Shown here in pieces: positions 32,289 through 40,709 of a stretch of 64,000 nt of DNA (within the stretch, counting starts at the first letter, position 1; each line of letters begins with the position of its first letter). Origin of the DNA: Desulfitobacterium sp038181555 (GTDB taxonomy: Bacteria > Bacillota > Desulfitobacteriia > Desulfitobacteriales > Desulfitobacteriaceae). The DNA is taken from positions 124,001-188,000 of the forward strand of contig NZ_JBBWUA010000002.1 of NCBI RefSeq assembly GCF_038181555.1, written 5' to 3'. Below the pieces are notes generated by a model. The model ran no database searches. It saw only the letters and a list, made by a program, of their open reading frames with translations, and was not told where the DNA came from. The translations under genes were made by a program, and so were the position numbers.

Positions 32289-33446
32289 ATGGCAGCTATC
32301 TTTCGCATTATCCCATTTTTTCTCTTAGGTATAGTCATGTTTTATTTTCCCCAAGAGGTTGTTCGAGCGGCTGCGGACGGCCTTTCCCTATGGTGGCGCT
32401 ATGTACTACCGGCGCTTTTGCCATTTTTCATCCTTTCGGAGCTCTTACTTGCCTCAGGCTTTGTTCACTTTATGGGAGTATTAGTAGAGCCCTTAATGCG
32501 CCCTATCTTCCGTCTCCCGGGTCAAGCTTCCTTTGTGGTGGCCATGAGCTATACCTCAGGCATCCCGATTGGTGCTGTACTGACCACCAGGCTACGCGAA
32601 AAAAAGCTTCTTACCCGCGTAGAAGGAGAACGACTCTTAGCCTTCACCTGCAATCCCAGCCCAGGATTCATGTTCGGGGCGGTCGCTTCCAGCATGTTGT
32701 TAAGGCCTGAGCTTGGCATCGTCCTTGTCGGGTCCGTTTATCTAGGGAATCTCCTTGTCGGAATCCTTTTCCGTTTTTATCGGTCTAGTGAGTCTATAAA
32801 TTATCCTCCTTCCTCGCCTTCTCTACGTAAAGCCTTCCAAGAGCTACAGGATGCTCAGAGACAAGACCCGCGGCCATTTGCCCAACAGCTTGGCGATGCC
32901 GTTCGACAGGGTATCAATACCCTTCTCTTGGTAGGTGGCTTCATCGTCTTTTTCTCTGTATTGGTCAATTTGTTGGAATCTATTCATGTCACCCAGATCC
33001 TAGGCAGTCTTTTATCTCGACTCACAGGTGGGTTGATTACGATTCAAGCCGTCTCTACCCTAATGACCGCTTTCCTTGAAACAACCTTAGGCTGTCGGTC
33101 GGTCATTGACACCTTTTCCAGCCTTCATCTCCAGATTGGATTCCTAGCCGCAGCCTTAGGCTGGGGGGGGCTTTCCTCCTTTGCCCAAGTTGCCAGCTTC
33201 ACCAGTACCACAGATTTGCGCCTACTTCCCTTTGTGGTGGGGAGGGGACTTCACATGATATTCGCCCTAGTTCTCAGCCAAATTATTCTAAGCCTTATGA
33301 AATTCCCCGTCTTCGCTCTCCAGCTCAAGCCTGGCCCATTTAGTCTTATGGAAACCTGGCGCCTGAGTTCATGGTTCTTCTGTGCTACCATGCTTATTTT
33401 CTTAGGACTAAGCTTTTGGATGCGAGCTTTCTTCTCCCGCAAATAA
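32289..33446 (+). CDS. ylbJ: sporulation integral membrane protein YlbJ
   Basis: This 385-residue polytopic protein has about eight hydrophobic segments and the two gate-like repeats of the nucleoside-recognition/YlbJ family (LPALLPFFILSELLLASGF near the N-terminus, LGWGGLSSFAQVASFT in the second half). In Bacillus subtilis ylbJ is a sigma-E-dependent sporulation gene needed for normal spores. Its presence near rsmD matches gene order in many Firmicutes. A terminator follows at 33538. Confidence 0.87.
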   Translation: MAAIFRIIPFFLLGIVMFYFPQEVVRAAADGLSLWWRYVLPALLPFFILSELLLASGFVHFMGVLVEPLMRPIFRLPGQASFVVAMSYTSGIPIGAVLTTRLREKKLLTRVEGERLLAFTCNPSPGFMFGAVASSMLLRPELGIVLVGSVYLGNLLVGILFRFYRSSESINYPPSSPSLRKAFQELQDAQRQDPRPFAQQLGDAVRQGINTLLLVGGFIVFFSVLVNLLESIHVTQILGSLLSRLTGGLITIQAVSTLMTAFLETTLGCRSVIDTFSSLHLQIGFLAAALGWGGLSSFAQVASFTSTTDLRLLPFVVGRGLHMIFALVLSQIILSLMKFPVFALQLKPGPFSLMETWRLSSWFFCATMLIFLGLSFWMRAFFSRK

Positions 33447-33537
33447 CTACCGATCGTATCACGAAAAGCGAAGTATAGCAAAGCACAAAAGTGAAGTATA
33501 GGACTTGTAATTAAAATCACAATACAATGTGCTACTA

Positions 33538-33568
33538 AGGGGTACCCGGAGGTATCCCCTATTCTTTC
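33538..33568 (+). terminator. probable terminator of ylbJ
   Basis: AGGGGTACC pairs with GGTATCCCCT (one bulged base) around CGGA, followed by ATTCTTTC. Confidence 0.65.
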
Positions 33569-33598
33569 GGCTCGCTTGTTTGTCCATTGTTAAAGCCT

Positions 33599-34108
33599 CT
33601 AGGACTCCACTTGCTGCGTGTTTCCTTTATCGCTTGACTTTTCTCGCTGATCTCGTTTGGCTAAATTCCGCAGATCTTCTCGATTGCGGCGTACAGACTG
33701 CAAGGTTTCTGCAACACTTTGCTCTACTTGGAGCAACATCTCATCTGTGTACTGGATCGCTCCCAATTTTACCTCTTTAGCATAAGCCTGGGCTTGGCGG
33801 GCAATATCTTCTGCATAACCCTGCGCTTGCTTCACGACCTCGCTCTCTTCAGCCATTTTTTCGATGTAGCTTTTGCCCCGCTCGACCAAACGTCCGGCTT
33901 CTGCTTGCGCTTCATCCATAATCTTTTGTCGTTCTGCCAGCACCCATTTAGCATTTTGGAGCTCCTCGGGAAGCGCTGTTCTCACCCGATCGAGTAAGTC
34001 AAAAATCACATTATCATCCACTAAAACTTTCCCTGTCATGGGGATCTTGGTTCCACGATCCACAATCTCTTCTAATTCATCGAGTAGTGCTAATACTTCA
34101 TTTTCCAA
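33599..34108 (-). CDS. coiled-coil protein encoded after rsmD, function unknown
   Basis: This 169-residue highly charged, helical protein resembles the stator/coiled-coil type, with long runs such as AERQKIMDEAQAEAGRLVERGKSYIEKMAEE and a conserved N-terminus LENEVLALLDELEEIVDRGTKIPMTGKVLVDDN. There is no membrane segment. I start at a TTG (34108) with GAGAGG 6 bases upstream; the longer open frame to 34192 overlaps rsmD. Genes of this type are often annotated simply as ATPase or hypothetical next to rsmD; I cannot assign a function. Confidence 0.7.
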   Translation of the reverse strand: MENEVLALLDELEEIVDRGTKIPMTGKVLVDDNVIFDLLDRVRTALPEELQNAKWVLAERQKIMDEAQAEAGRLVERGKSYIEKMAEESEVVKQAQGYAEDIARQAQAYAKEVKLGAIQYTDEMLLQVEQSVAETLQSVRRNREDLRNLAKRDQREKSSDKGNTQQVES

Positions 34109-34127
34109 GAGGATCCTCTCCAATCTT

Positions 34128-34670
34128 TTAATCCATTCTTTGCAGATACCAAATCTTTGTATCTCCGTATTCTCCCGTTTTCCTAATCTCAAAGGGAGCT
34201 ACATTCCCAAGGCTTTCATCCTTCGCTGTTTCGACAATAATGACTCCGGAATATGTAAGTCGGCATGGATTGAGCAAGTGCTTTAAGGACTTTTCGGCAA
34301 GGCCCAAATGATAGGGCGGGTCAATAAATATAAGGTCAAAAATCTCTTCTTGATGCCGCGCCAGAAAGTCAAAGGCATCCATCTCCATAAGCTTGGCATT
34401 CTGCACACCCAAATGTTCAATATTCTCTTGAATCACCTGTTGAGCGATTCGATTCTTTTCAGTAAGTATTGCTTCTTTCGCCCCTCGCGACAAGGCTTCA
34501 AGAGCTAAATTCCCTGTACCTGAGAACATATCCAATACTCTGGCCTCAGGAACTTTTTCTCGTAGTACATTAAAAATGGCTCCTTTAATCTTATCCGCGG
34601 TAGGACGAGTGTTTATCCCTGGTACAGCTTTTAGACGCTGTCCGCGATAATCCCCAGCAATAATTCGCAT
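34128..34670 (-). CDS. rsmD: 16S rRNA (guanine-966-N2) methyltransferase
   Basis: This 180-residue Rossmann-fold methyltransferase starts MRIIAGDYRGQRLKAVPG, the RsmD signature, followed by RPTADKIKGAIFNVL, the SAM-binding VLDMFSGTGNLALEALSRGA and the catalytic IFIDPPYH. Start at the ATG 34670. Its usual neighbour recG is about 8.4 kb upstream on the same strand; the intervening segment looks inserted. Confidence 0.95.
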   Translation of the reverse strand: MRIIAGDYRGQRLKAVPGINTRPTADKIKGAIFNVLREKVPEARVLDMFSGTGNLALEALSRGAKEAILTEKNRIAQQVIQENIEHLGVQNAKLMEMDAFDFLARHQEEIFDLIFIDPPYHLGLAEKSLKHLLNPCRLTYSGVIIVETAKDESLGNVAPFEIRKTGEYGDTKIWYLQRMD

Positions 34671-34787
34671 CAAATTTCACGACCTTTGAGTGGGCTAGTG
34701 CTGATGCCATCTATTTTACTTCAGCAAATCTCTATTTTATATCAGCATAAGTATAACACAATCTTCAAAATTCTTCCCTAAATTTCT

Positions 34788-34817
34788 TGAATAAAAGTTT
34801 TTTTGCAGAGAATACTA
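34788..34817 (+). promoter_or_regulatory. sigma-G-like forespore promoter of gpr
   Basis: TGAATA (34788-34793), a 17-base spacer and AATACTA (34811-34817) match the sigma-G consensus TGAATA-N17/18-CATACTA except for one base. gpr is a forespore gene in Bacillus. Confidence 0.72.
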
Positions 34818-34886
34818 AAATTGGTCATCGAAAATTTCTCATCGAGACCTTCCCCCATCCAGTTCTTCCTTTCGTTTTTCACTTGG

Positions 34887-34918
34887 TCACTGGTCGCGAG
34901 GGCCAGTGATTTTTTTTG
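34887..34918 (+). terminator. intrinsic terminator inside the gpr leader
   Basis: TCACTGG (34887-34893) pairs with CCAGTGA (34903-34909), followed directly by a run of T to 34918. It lies between the sigma-G-like promoter and the gpr start at 34957, with no rightward gene before it. Confidence 0.8.
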
Positions 34919-34956
34919 ACGCATCTAAAGCTGGTATATTAAGGAGGTCTAATCCC

Positions 34957-35943
34957 TTGAAAAAAGCAGATCTTTTGCGCGCCTTTAATGTGAATATTGA
35001 TCTGGCAGTTGAAGCCCATGAATTATTAAGAGGAGATGCCAATACTGAAATCCCCGGGGTGAGTATGGAGGTAGAGAACCTCGATCATGCCACGGTGACC
35101 ACGATTAAGATCTTAAATGAGCAAGGTGTCCAGGAAATGGGGCGCCCTCAAGGAACCTATATCACCATCGATGTCCCAGAAGTACATGATAATAATTATT
35201 TGACCCATCAAGATATCACCAAGACTCTCTCCGATGAGCTGACTGGATTGATGAGCTTATCCGAAGACGCCAGTATTCTCCTTGTCGGATTGGGCAACTG
35301 GAATGCGACTCCTGATGCTCTTGGTCCTCAGGTCATTGATAAAAGCTTAGTGACACGCCACCTGTTCAACTATACTCCCGTTGAGCTGCAGGGTAAGCTG
35401 CGTAAAGTCAGTGCCATCGCCCCCGGTGTATTAGGAATAACCGGTATCGAAACTGCAGAAATCATCCGCGGCATTGCTGAGCATGTTAAGCCGGATCTCG
35501 TCATAGCTATCGATGCCTTAGCTGCCGGCTCTCTAGAACGCATCGGCACAAGCATTCAAATCTCCGACACAGGAATCTCACCGGGATCTGGAGTGGGGAA
35601 TCGACGCACCGGAATCACCGAAGAAACACTGGGTTGCCGAGTGATCGCCATCGGTCTTCCCACAGTTATGAATGCCGCTATTATTGCCAACAACTGTCTT
35701 GAATCCTTATTGGATGAGTTAAAAACCAGCCCAGCCCTCTTTCGTCTCTACAAGGAATTCAGCCCCAAAGTCTTTGAAGAGATTTTAGAAAAGGCCTTGT
35801 ATCCTTATCATAACAATCTTATGGTCACTCCTAAGGAGGTCGACTCCCTTATTCAGACCACCGCGCGTATTATCGCTGGAGCTTTAGGCATGAGTCTTCA
35901 TCCCGGCATTAGTGCCGAAGAATATCAGATGTATATGCAATAA
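34957..35943 (+). CDS. gpr: germination protease (SASP endopeptidase GPR)
   Basis: This 328-residue A25-family protease degrades small acid-soluble spore proteins at germination. The family is recognisable from FNVNIDLAVEAHELL (propeptide/mature boundary region), GLGNWNATPDALGPQ, IAPGVLGITGIETAEII, VIAIDALAAGSLERIGTSIQISDTGISPGSGVGNRR and GLPTVMNAA. The start is TTG at 34957, with AAGGAGG 9 bases upstream; the frame extends to 34906 through the terminator, so that extension is not real. A GPR substrate-like gene lies at 42778. Confidence 0.96.
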   Translation: MKKADLLRAFNVNIDLAVEAHELLRGDANTEIPGVSMEVENLDHATVTTIKILNEQGVQEMGRPQGTYITIDVPEVHDNNYLTHQDITKTLSDELTGLMSLSEDASILLVGLGNWNATPDALGPQVIDKSLVTRHLFNYTPVELQGKLRKVSAIAPGVLGITGIETAEIIRGIAEHVKPDLVIAIDALAAGSLERIGTSIQISDTGISPGSGVGNRRTGITEETLGCRVIAIGLPTVMNAAIIANNCLESLLDELKTSPALFRLYKEFSPKVFEEILEKALYPYHNNLMVTPKEVDSLIQTTARIIAGALGMSLHPGISAEEYQMYMQ

Positions 35944-35964
35944 CAATTTCTAAGCGGACCCAAA

Positions 35965-36004
35965 AGAGAGGGCGTGTATGATGAAGATCACACATGCCCT
36001 CTCT
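35965..36004 (-). terminator. terminator between gpr and the M23-like gene
   Basis: AGAGAGGGC/GCCCTCTCT arms (35965-35973, 35996-36004) with further GTG/ACA pairing inside; TTTT follows leftward. Confidence 0.75.
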
Positions 36005-36010
36005 AAAAAA

Positions 36011-36889
36011 TTACACAAATTGAATATGAAGATGAGGTCCCGAGCTATTTCCGGAATTACCACTATAACCAATCAGATCGCCGCATTTGACAGCCTTATA
36101 CGCGATAACAACATTATTTTCTGTATAATTCGTACCCGATGAGGAAGGATAACAATTCTCAATATAACTTGGTGTGGAATAACCGTTCAGACTGGACAGA
36201 TGACCATATTGAATATACGAAGCTGTTCTGCCATCCGCTGTTTGCCATCCAGAGTCAGGTGTTAATCTTATTCCTCGGCCAAGGCTAAGGTACGAATCGG
36301 GGCTGGTTTGGGACCTTTTCCCCCAAATATATGCGAATTTGAAAGTCCCATCACACATCGCATACACCGGGGTTCCTCTGGATACTCTAAAGTCCGCATG
36401 ATTCCTTCCTGTAAAATTCAGGGAAGGGTTAATAGGATCCTTCATGATTTTTGAGGTAGCGAGCCTTTTTGTTTCGATATATGCCCGCTTTTTTTGAGTG
36501 CCGGAGATATTATACTCGATGAAGGAAAAATTACCACTTACTTCATTAAAGACAATTACCGACTCCGCACCTACCGAACCAGCCGCTTGATACCCCGTTC
36601 CCGGACCAGTATAGGTAATTGCAGCACTTGCTGTTTTGGCAGTGCCCGACAGAGTCCTTGAGATAACGCTGCCACTAATGCTGGATAACTTACTGGTTTG
36701 GATATACATTCTTTTCTTTGTCGCTGTGGTACCAATGAAGTACTCAATGTAGTACCAAGCGCCTTCCTGCCATACAATGATGACAGTCTCGTTCGGACCT
36801 ACAAAACTTCCTTCGGATGGATACAAGCTAGTGCTTGGGCCAAAGTAAACCCGACTAGCGCTTACCGCTATACCTGTTGCCATTTTCAT
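36011..36889 (-). CDS. SH3-like repeat plus M23-type peptidase domain protein, atypical zinc site
   Basis: This 292-residue protein has two bacterial SH3-like repeats (residues 5-70 and 75-145, each with WYYIEYFIGTTATKKRMYIQ or FSFIEYNISGTQKKRAYIE) and a C-terminal M23/LytM-like domain. There YGHLSS and SSGPHLHIQFV keep the second-half His residues. The first zinc motif, normally HxxxD before GTPVYA, reads GRNHADFRVSRGTPVYA, so the His is shifted to two residues before Asp. No signal peptide is visible. Possible cell-wall hydrolase or inactive wall-binding protein; cytoplasmic or spore-lysis release cannot be told. Confidence 0.72.
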   Translation of the reverse strand: MKMATGIAVSASRVYFGPSTSLYPSEGSFVGPNETVIIVWQEGAWYYIEYFIGTTATKKRMYIQTSKLSSISGSVISRTLSGTAKTASAAITYTGPGTGYQAAGSVGAESVIVFNEVSGNFSFIEYNISGTQKKRAYIETKRLATSKIMKDPINPSLNFTGRNHADFRVSRGTPVYAMCDGTFKFAYIWGKRSQTSPDSYLSLGRGIRLTPDSGWQTADGRTASYIQYGHLSSLNGYSTPSYIENCYPSSSGTNYTENNVVIAYKAVKCGDLIGYSGNSGNSSGPHLHIQFV

Positions 36890-37138
36890 GATCCCCTTAC
36901 TAAATATGATCTCAAAACATCCTTAAATTGCAGTTGTCTTGTATCGTGGATAAATATCCTATAGGGTAATATTGGGTTTATTATTATATGACGAAAAGGT
37001 TTAAGAGGTGTTGTTAAATATCTTTCTATCATCATGAAATAAAGAAGCAGAGGTCGCTTGATGAATTAGTATCACAACAACCCCTGCTTAATTTCCCGCC
37101 CCTCTTCCGCTAAAGCTAAAAAGAGACATCCTAGGTTT

Positions 37139-37172
37139 ATGTCAAATTTGGCACCAGTGCCAAATTTGACAT
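37139..37172. repeat. 15-bp perfect inverted repeat
   Basis: ATGTCAAATTTGGCA and its exact complement are separated by CCAG. No T-run follows. It may be a mobile-element remnant or an operator. Confidence 0.7.
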
Positions 37173-37200
37173 GCACAACTCGTCCAGGAAGCTTGCTTTT

Positions 37201-37250
37201 TTTACAAATCTTATGGCAAACGTACATCGCTGCTATAGCGATTAATTACT
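37201..37250. repeat. dispersed repeat, copy 1
   Basis: Aligns without gaps to 42921-42970; I count 42 of 50 identical positions. The core is TACATCGCTGCTATAGCGAT, itself an ATCGCT/AGCGAT dyad. Copy 2 lies in the leader of the SASP-like gene. Confidence 0.7.
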
Positions 37251-37411
37251 TTTGCTACAAAAAGAGCGGCTTTTGATCTCTTTTTTCACATATTCTAAGT
37301 ATTGGAGAGTAGAGTATACATATATCTATTTCCTTGCACTTAAAATCATTAACTGTGGCTCAAGCCCAGTTATTACTCGTTTTTCACAATCTTTAACAAA
37401 ACCGATTTAAA

Positions 37412-37530
37412 CCTAAATAAATATCTTTCGGCCTACCCCTGCATCATTCAGATTATGTAAGCTAGTCACACATTTTCACTAAATATATCCATTATGAATT
37501 TCTTTACCTGCTTCAAATCAACACTTTCAT
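37412..37530 (-). pseudogene. decayed copy of the 3' end of the lipoprotein gene at 38069
   Basis: The minus strand reads AGKEIHNGYI and then, after a frameshift, LHNLNDAGVGRKIFI-stop. This parallels GGKEIQNGNI and YHLNDVGTGREYLFELN of the intact gene. Several stops and the shift show that it is dead. It lies directly downstream of the membrane protein gene at 37532. Confidence 0.65.
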
Positions 37531-37531
37531 G

Positions 37532-37942
37532 TTACTGTTTATCTAACCCCGTAAAAATAAGGTATCCTAAAAGAATACTCACATATGATGCTGAATATTT
37601 TGCAACATCCCATATGAAACCGCTAAGCAACAATTGTATCTTTGGGTAGTATGCTACAATCAACAGCAAGGGGATAAATAACCAAGGCACTCTAGATCTA
37701 TTAATTCTCCAAGTTCCAGTTTTCTTTCTCTCTTCAATTATGTGATCTAACCCTAAAATTAAACCGAAGATTAACCCAATAATTTGATGCCTATAATAAT
37801 AAATAAAATCCGTAACAACATTGTAACCGAAATTCATTACGTAGCTTTCGAAAAAATATTTGTTGAATAACCCAACAAAGGTAATAAAACAGATAAACGC
37901 AATATTCATAATAACCAAACCATTATTATTTGAACTTCTCAT
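37532..37942 (-). CDS. small membrane protein, function unknown
   Basis: This 136-residue protein has about four hydrophobic segments (GLVIMNIAFICFITFVGLF; YRHQIIGLIFGLILGLDHI; VPWLFIPLLLIVAYYP; YVSILLGYLIFTG) and a basic loop RINRSRVPW. Start at 37942, with GGAGG before the ATG; a TTG frame to 37963 is less likely. No family recognised. It sits between an intact lipoprotein gene and a decayed copy of that gene. Confidence 0.65.
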   Translation of the reverse strand: MRSSNNNGLVIMNIAFICFITFVGLFNKYFFESYVMNFGYNVVTDFIYYYRHQIIGLIFGLILGLDHIIEERKKTGTWRINRSRVPWLFIPLLLIVAYYPKIQLLLSGFIWDVAKYSASYVSILLGYLIFTGLDKQ

Positions 37943-37954
37943 ATTTCCTCCACG

Positions 37955-37987
37955 ATGAAGCAAGTCTCATGATAAGACTTGCTTCAT
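37955..37987 (-). repeat. 13-bp hairpin at the leader of the small membrane protein gene
   Basis: ATGAAGCAAGTCT (37955-37967) pairs with AGACTTGCTTCAT (37975-37987). It sits immediately before the Shine-Dalgarno of the 37532-37942 gene and may mask it or separate it from the lipoprotein gene. Confidence 0.55.
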
Positions 37988-38068
37988 ATAAATAAGCCAT
38001 TACTTAAAAATTGGGACCACTAATATTCGTGGCAAATTCAATTTTTCTTACTCAGTTTTAAGCAATCC

Positions 38069-38665
38069 TTAATTAAGCTCAAATAAATATTCTCGTCCAG
38101 TTCCTACATCGTTAAGGTGGTATAAGCCAATCATATACAATCCATTACTATTAATATTCCCATTTTGAATTTCTTTACCTCCTGTAACATAAACTTGTTC
38201 AAGATTTGAATATAACATATCCTTGCTTAGATGTGATTTAATTGCTAGCACGAAACTAGCCGCGGTATTCTCAAGAAAGATATTTCCTAACCCATATTCT
38301 TGTATTGTGTCTAGTGCTTTTTCTATGGGAATGCTGTCGGATAGCGATATATCAAATGTACCATCGTATGAAATACCATAATGTCCGTCAATCCCATCAA
38401 CAATTACTATTTTTTTACTACCATTCTCGTCCACAATGATCTCCCATATAATAGTTGCTATTGTGCCATCTGCATTGGTAATTATATTTAAACTTTTTAG
38501 CCTCAATTCAATAATTTCTTCACCTATAAATTCTCTAATTTTTTTAACCTCATAGCCAAGATTCAAGCCATCAGCCCTAATTGCATTTTTAATATTTGCG
38601 GAGCAACCATTTAAGAAAAGTACAATCAAAACTGCAATGAAAATATCTTTACTTAAACTTTTCAT
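38069..38665 (-). CDS. lipoprotein, function unknown
   Basis: This 198-residue protein has a lipoprotein signal (MKSLSKDIFIAVLIVLFLNGC, lipobox LNGC at Cys21). The mature domain has beta-rich segments and the C-terminus GNINSNGLYMIGLYHLNDVGTGREYLFELN, which is also found as a decayed duplicate at 37412-37530. I recognise no family. GGGGGGAAAGAGA precedes the ATG. Confidence 0.65.
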   Translation of the reverse strand: MKSLSKDIFIAVLIVLFLNGCSANIKNAIRADGLNLGYEVKKIREFIGEEIIELRLKSLNIITNADGTIATIIWEIIVDENGSKKIVIVDGIDGHYGISYDGTFDISLSDSIPIEKALDTIQEYGLGNIFLENTAASFVLAIKSHLSKDMLYSNLEQVYVTGGKEIQNGNINSNGLYMIGLYHLNDVGTGREYLFELN

Positions 38666-38719
38666 TCTCTTTCCCCCCTGTTAAAAAATTGAGACGGTAA
38701 CTTTGAGCTTTAGAGTAAA

Positions 38720-38754
38720 AGAACTCTGTTTGTAGTATTTTCAAACAGAGTTCT
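38720..38754 (-). terminator. terminator of the secreted-protein gene at 38776
   Basis: AGAACTCTGTTTG and CAAACAGAGTTCT form a perfect 13-bp stem with a 9-base loop, followed leftward by TTTTAC. Confidence 0.82.
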
Positions 38755-38775
38755 ATATAAATATTTTACATAAAA

Positions 38776-39966
38776 TTAAAAATCAGGTATATGATCAGAT
38801 GGGTTTTTCGCCAAAGACATAAAAATATCAGCATTATAACTCCAATCCAAATACATAGTATAATCAATATCTAAGTAACTGCCGGTGTTAGTTGCTACAA
38901 CTCCTGGTTGAGAAGAATAAGATGAGGTTCGTGTATTACCAGTAAAATATTCATACCATTGCCCATAGGTAGGAGTGCTAGATTGATGAGTAATCTGAAC
39001 CCCCGCTGACGCAAAGGTCCAGCTTGCAGATATTGCGCTTGGATATGATAAACTTACAGATGCAGTTGAAGATGATGATGTACTATTTGGTGATGCCTGA
39101 TTTATTTCTTCATCACTATTACGCTTTGCTATTCTAAATGTCATGTCATCTGTTACGGCATAATAGCTATATGAAGAATCGCCATTTTGATTCAATCTTC
39201 TCCCAGGGACTGTCAAGATGTACGAATGAATAGCCCATGCAGTTTTTGTATTATTATTAACACGAACAGGAGTATAATCTCGTGTGATTGTTACGTTGCC
39301 GTAGGGAGCATCATAATAAGTGTTTGATAAATTCCATGGTGTAGGAGTACCTGCGAGTGCGGCAAAACTTTCTGTAGAAGAATTTTGAACTGGCTGCTTT
39401 GTATGATCTTCTACTAGATCTTGCAGTAGAACTTCTTTAAGCTCACTTTCGTTTTTGCTAATATCTTTTTCTTCCTTGCTATAAAGGCTGTGAATAACTC
39501 TTACTCCATCAGAGCGATTATAAATACCTAGGCCAATTTGTTTCCAACCAATCTCATTTTCTTTAGTTTTAGCATAATCTATTCCAAGTTCATCATAAAC
39601 ATTTTCAGCAGACAATGTTCCTTCTCCATTGTAAATAAGAATATATCCTTGCTGTTGGAACTGTTTGTTTAACAGCTCCTCCATATTTCCTAATTCCTTT
39701 TCGTTTACTATTATAGCATCAACTGATTTTTGTTCGACCAATTTTAAGGCTTGAGTAGAATCCGAAATGCTATACTTTAGTCCAAAGTCTGACTTTTCAA
39801 AGTATTTTAGCTCCTTTTCATCATCTGATACTTTTAATACATTAATTATTTCCGAAGTAGCCAAAGTAGGCTGAGTTTGAGCCTGAACTGCGGAACCCAA
39901 TAAAAGCACACTCACTAGTGTCATAACAATTGTCATTGTAGCTTTTTTTCTCAACAATATTAACAT
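38776..39966 (-). CDS. secreted protein, function unknown
   Basis: This 396-residue protein has a Sec-type signal peptide (residues 1-29, ending SAVQAQ). The N-terminal half is charged and alpha/beta-like (to about residue 195). The C-terminal half is rich in Ser, Thr and Tyr (NLSNTYYDAPYGNVTITRDYTPVRVNNN onward; SSSSTASVSLSYPSAISASWTFASAGVQITHQ), like an extracellular beta-structured domain. No family recognised. A promoter-like motif matching that of the gene at 40710 lies 360 bases upstream, suggesting control by the sigma factor at 41985. Confidence 0.6.
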   Translation of the reverse strand: MLILLRKKATMTIVMTLVSVLLLGSAVQAQTQPTLATSEIINVLKVSDDEKELKYFEKSDFGLKYSISDSTQALKLVEQKSVDAIIVNEKELGNMEELLNKQFQQQGYILIYNGEGTLSAENVYDELGIDYAKTKENEIGWKQIGLGIYNRSDGVRVIHSLYSKEEKDISKNESELKEVLLQDLVEDHTKQPVQNSSTESFAALAGTPTPWNLSNTYYDAPYGNVTITRDYTPVRVNNNTKTAWAIHSYILTVPGRRLNQNGDSSYSYYAVTDDMTFRIAKRNSDEEINQASPNSTSSSSTASVSLSYPSAISASWTFASAGVQITHQSSTPTYGQWYEYFTGNTRTSSYSSQPGVVATNTGSYLDIDYTMYLDWSYNADIFMSLAKNPSDHIPDF

Positions 39967-40327
39967 TACGAATTACTCCCTTTCTATTCAAAAACTAATA
40001 ACATAATAGTTATGAAACATTGCTTTCAAGGAAAAATGATATACCTCTGTGCCAGGACGAAGCCTACCAAAAAAGCCCATCCCAAGCCCAACTGTCCAGT
40101 ATGCTCGAGCTCATAGCGCTACTGAATAATTAGAGTTTTTCTCGTTATTTTCCAAAACCTTACTATGCCATCTCCTTTGTATATATTTAGCTTTGATCCT
40201 TGGATATTCTCGTGTTGCAAATGCTAATGCTAACATGTGATTTTCTCTTTGGTTAAAAAATATTTATCAGCATATCCCCCCTTTAAAAACCTAAAAAACA
40301 GCCTTTTTCCATCCTTTCATAATTAAA

Positions 40328-40354
40328 AGACAACTGTAGTTATTTTTTGCAACA
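40328..40354 (-). promoter_or_regulatory. ECF-like promoter motif, copy B
   Basis: The minus strand reads TGTTGCAAAAA-N9-GTTGTCT, identical in both blocks and spacing to 41179-41205. It faces the secreted-protein gene at 39966. Confidence 0.55.
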
Positions 40355-40451
40355 CTTTTCGGGAGGAAATCAAACGTTAATAAAAATTAATTTAAAGATG
40401 ATTCCTATGGGCACCGTAAATTATGGCTTGACTCATAAATTATAAGAAGCC

Positions 40452-40592
40452 ATGTGGAAGGTTGTTCTTGATCGTGACTATTCTGAGCTTCTAACCATCA
40501 ATGAAACGGTAAAATTCGGTTTTAAACTATCTGCTAATCCAGGCTTACCCGCTGGTTATGTTTTATGTCAAAGGATTATCTTGGATCAATAA
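40452..40592 (+). CDS. possible 46-residue small protein or gene remnant
   Basis: The frame reads MWKVVLDRDYSELLTINETV and ends RIILDQ. It is followed within 10 bases by a hairpin with a T-rich tail (40601-40636), which supports a rightward transcript. The Shine-Dalgarno (AGAAG, 2 bases from ATG) is poor, so this may be the end of a decayed gene. Confidence 0.3.
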   Translation: MWKVVLDRDYSELLTINETVKFGFKLSANPGLPAGYVLCQRIILDQ

Positions 40593-40600
40593 ATCACTAT

Positions 40601-40640
40601 AAAAGGGCCCATTATTTTTAGTAATGGACCTTTTATATTT
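40601..40640 (+). terminator. terminator after the small rightward frame
   Basis: AAAAGG-GC-CCATTA pairs with TAATGG-A-CCTTTT, followed by ATATTTA. An orphan terminator apart from the small frame before it. Confidence 0.55.
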
Positions 40641-40709
40641 AACGCAAGATTGCCTAAGACGATGTGCAAATTTGATCCGAAGAGTTTCCAGTATTGTTAC
40701 GGCTTATTA

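Larger units (their letters stand above)
36890..37411. other. intergenic region with repeats, no gene seen
   Basis: It holds a 15-bp perfect inverted repeat (37139-37172), copy 1 of a 50-bp repeat (37201-37250) and a hairpin AAAAAGAG/CTCTTTTT at about 37259-37287. No coding region is supported. Confidence 0.5.
39967..40709. other. 743-bp region with a promoter motif and a possible small gene
   Basis: Contains the second copy of the ECF-like promoter motif (40328-40354), a 46-codon rightward frame with its own terminator (40452-40636), and otherwise AT-rich sequence without a recognised gene. Confidence 0.4.

Noticed and set aside
32054..32338. 94-codon leftward frame overlapping the patatin and ylbJ starts
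   Set aside because: Out of frame with both supported genes and rich in Arg/Gly runs typical of a shadow frame.
37139..37173. 11-codon frame (MSNLALVPNLT) across the 15-bp palindrome
   Set aside because: No proper ribosome site and its sequence is dictated by the palindrome.
40111..40236. 41-codon leftward frame starting MLALAFATREYPRIKAKYIQ
   Set aside because: Weak Shine-Dalgarno, no recognisable product and no operon partner; could be chance in AT-rich DNA.
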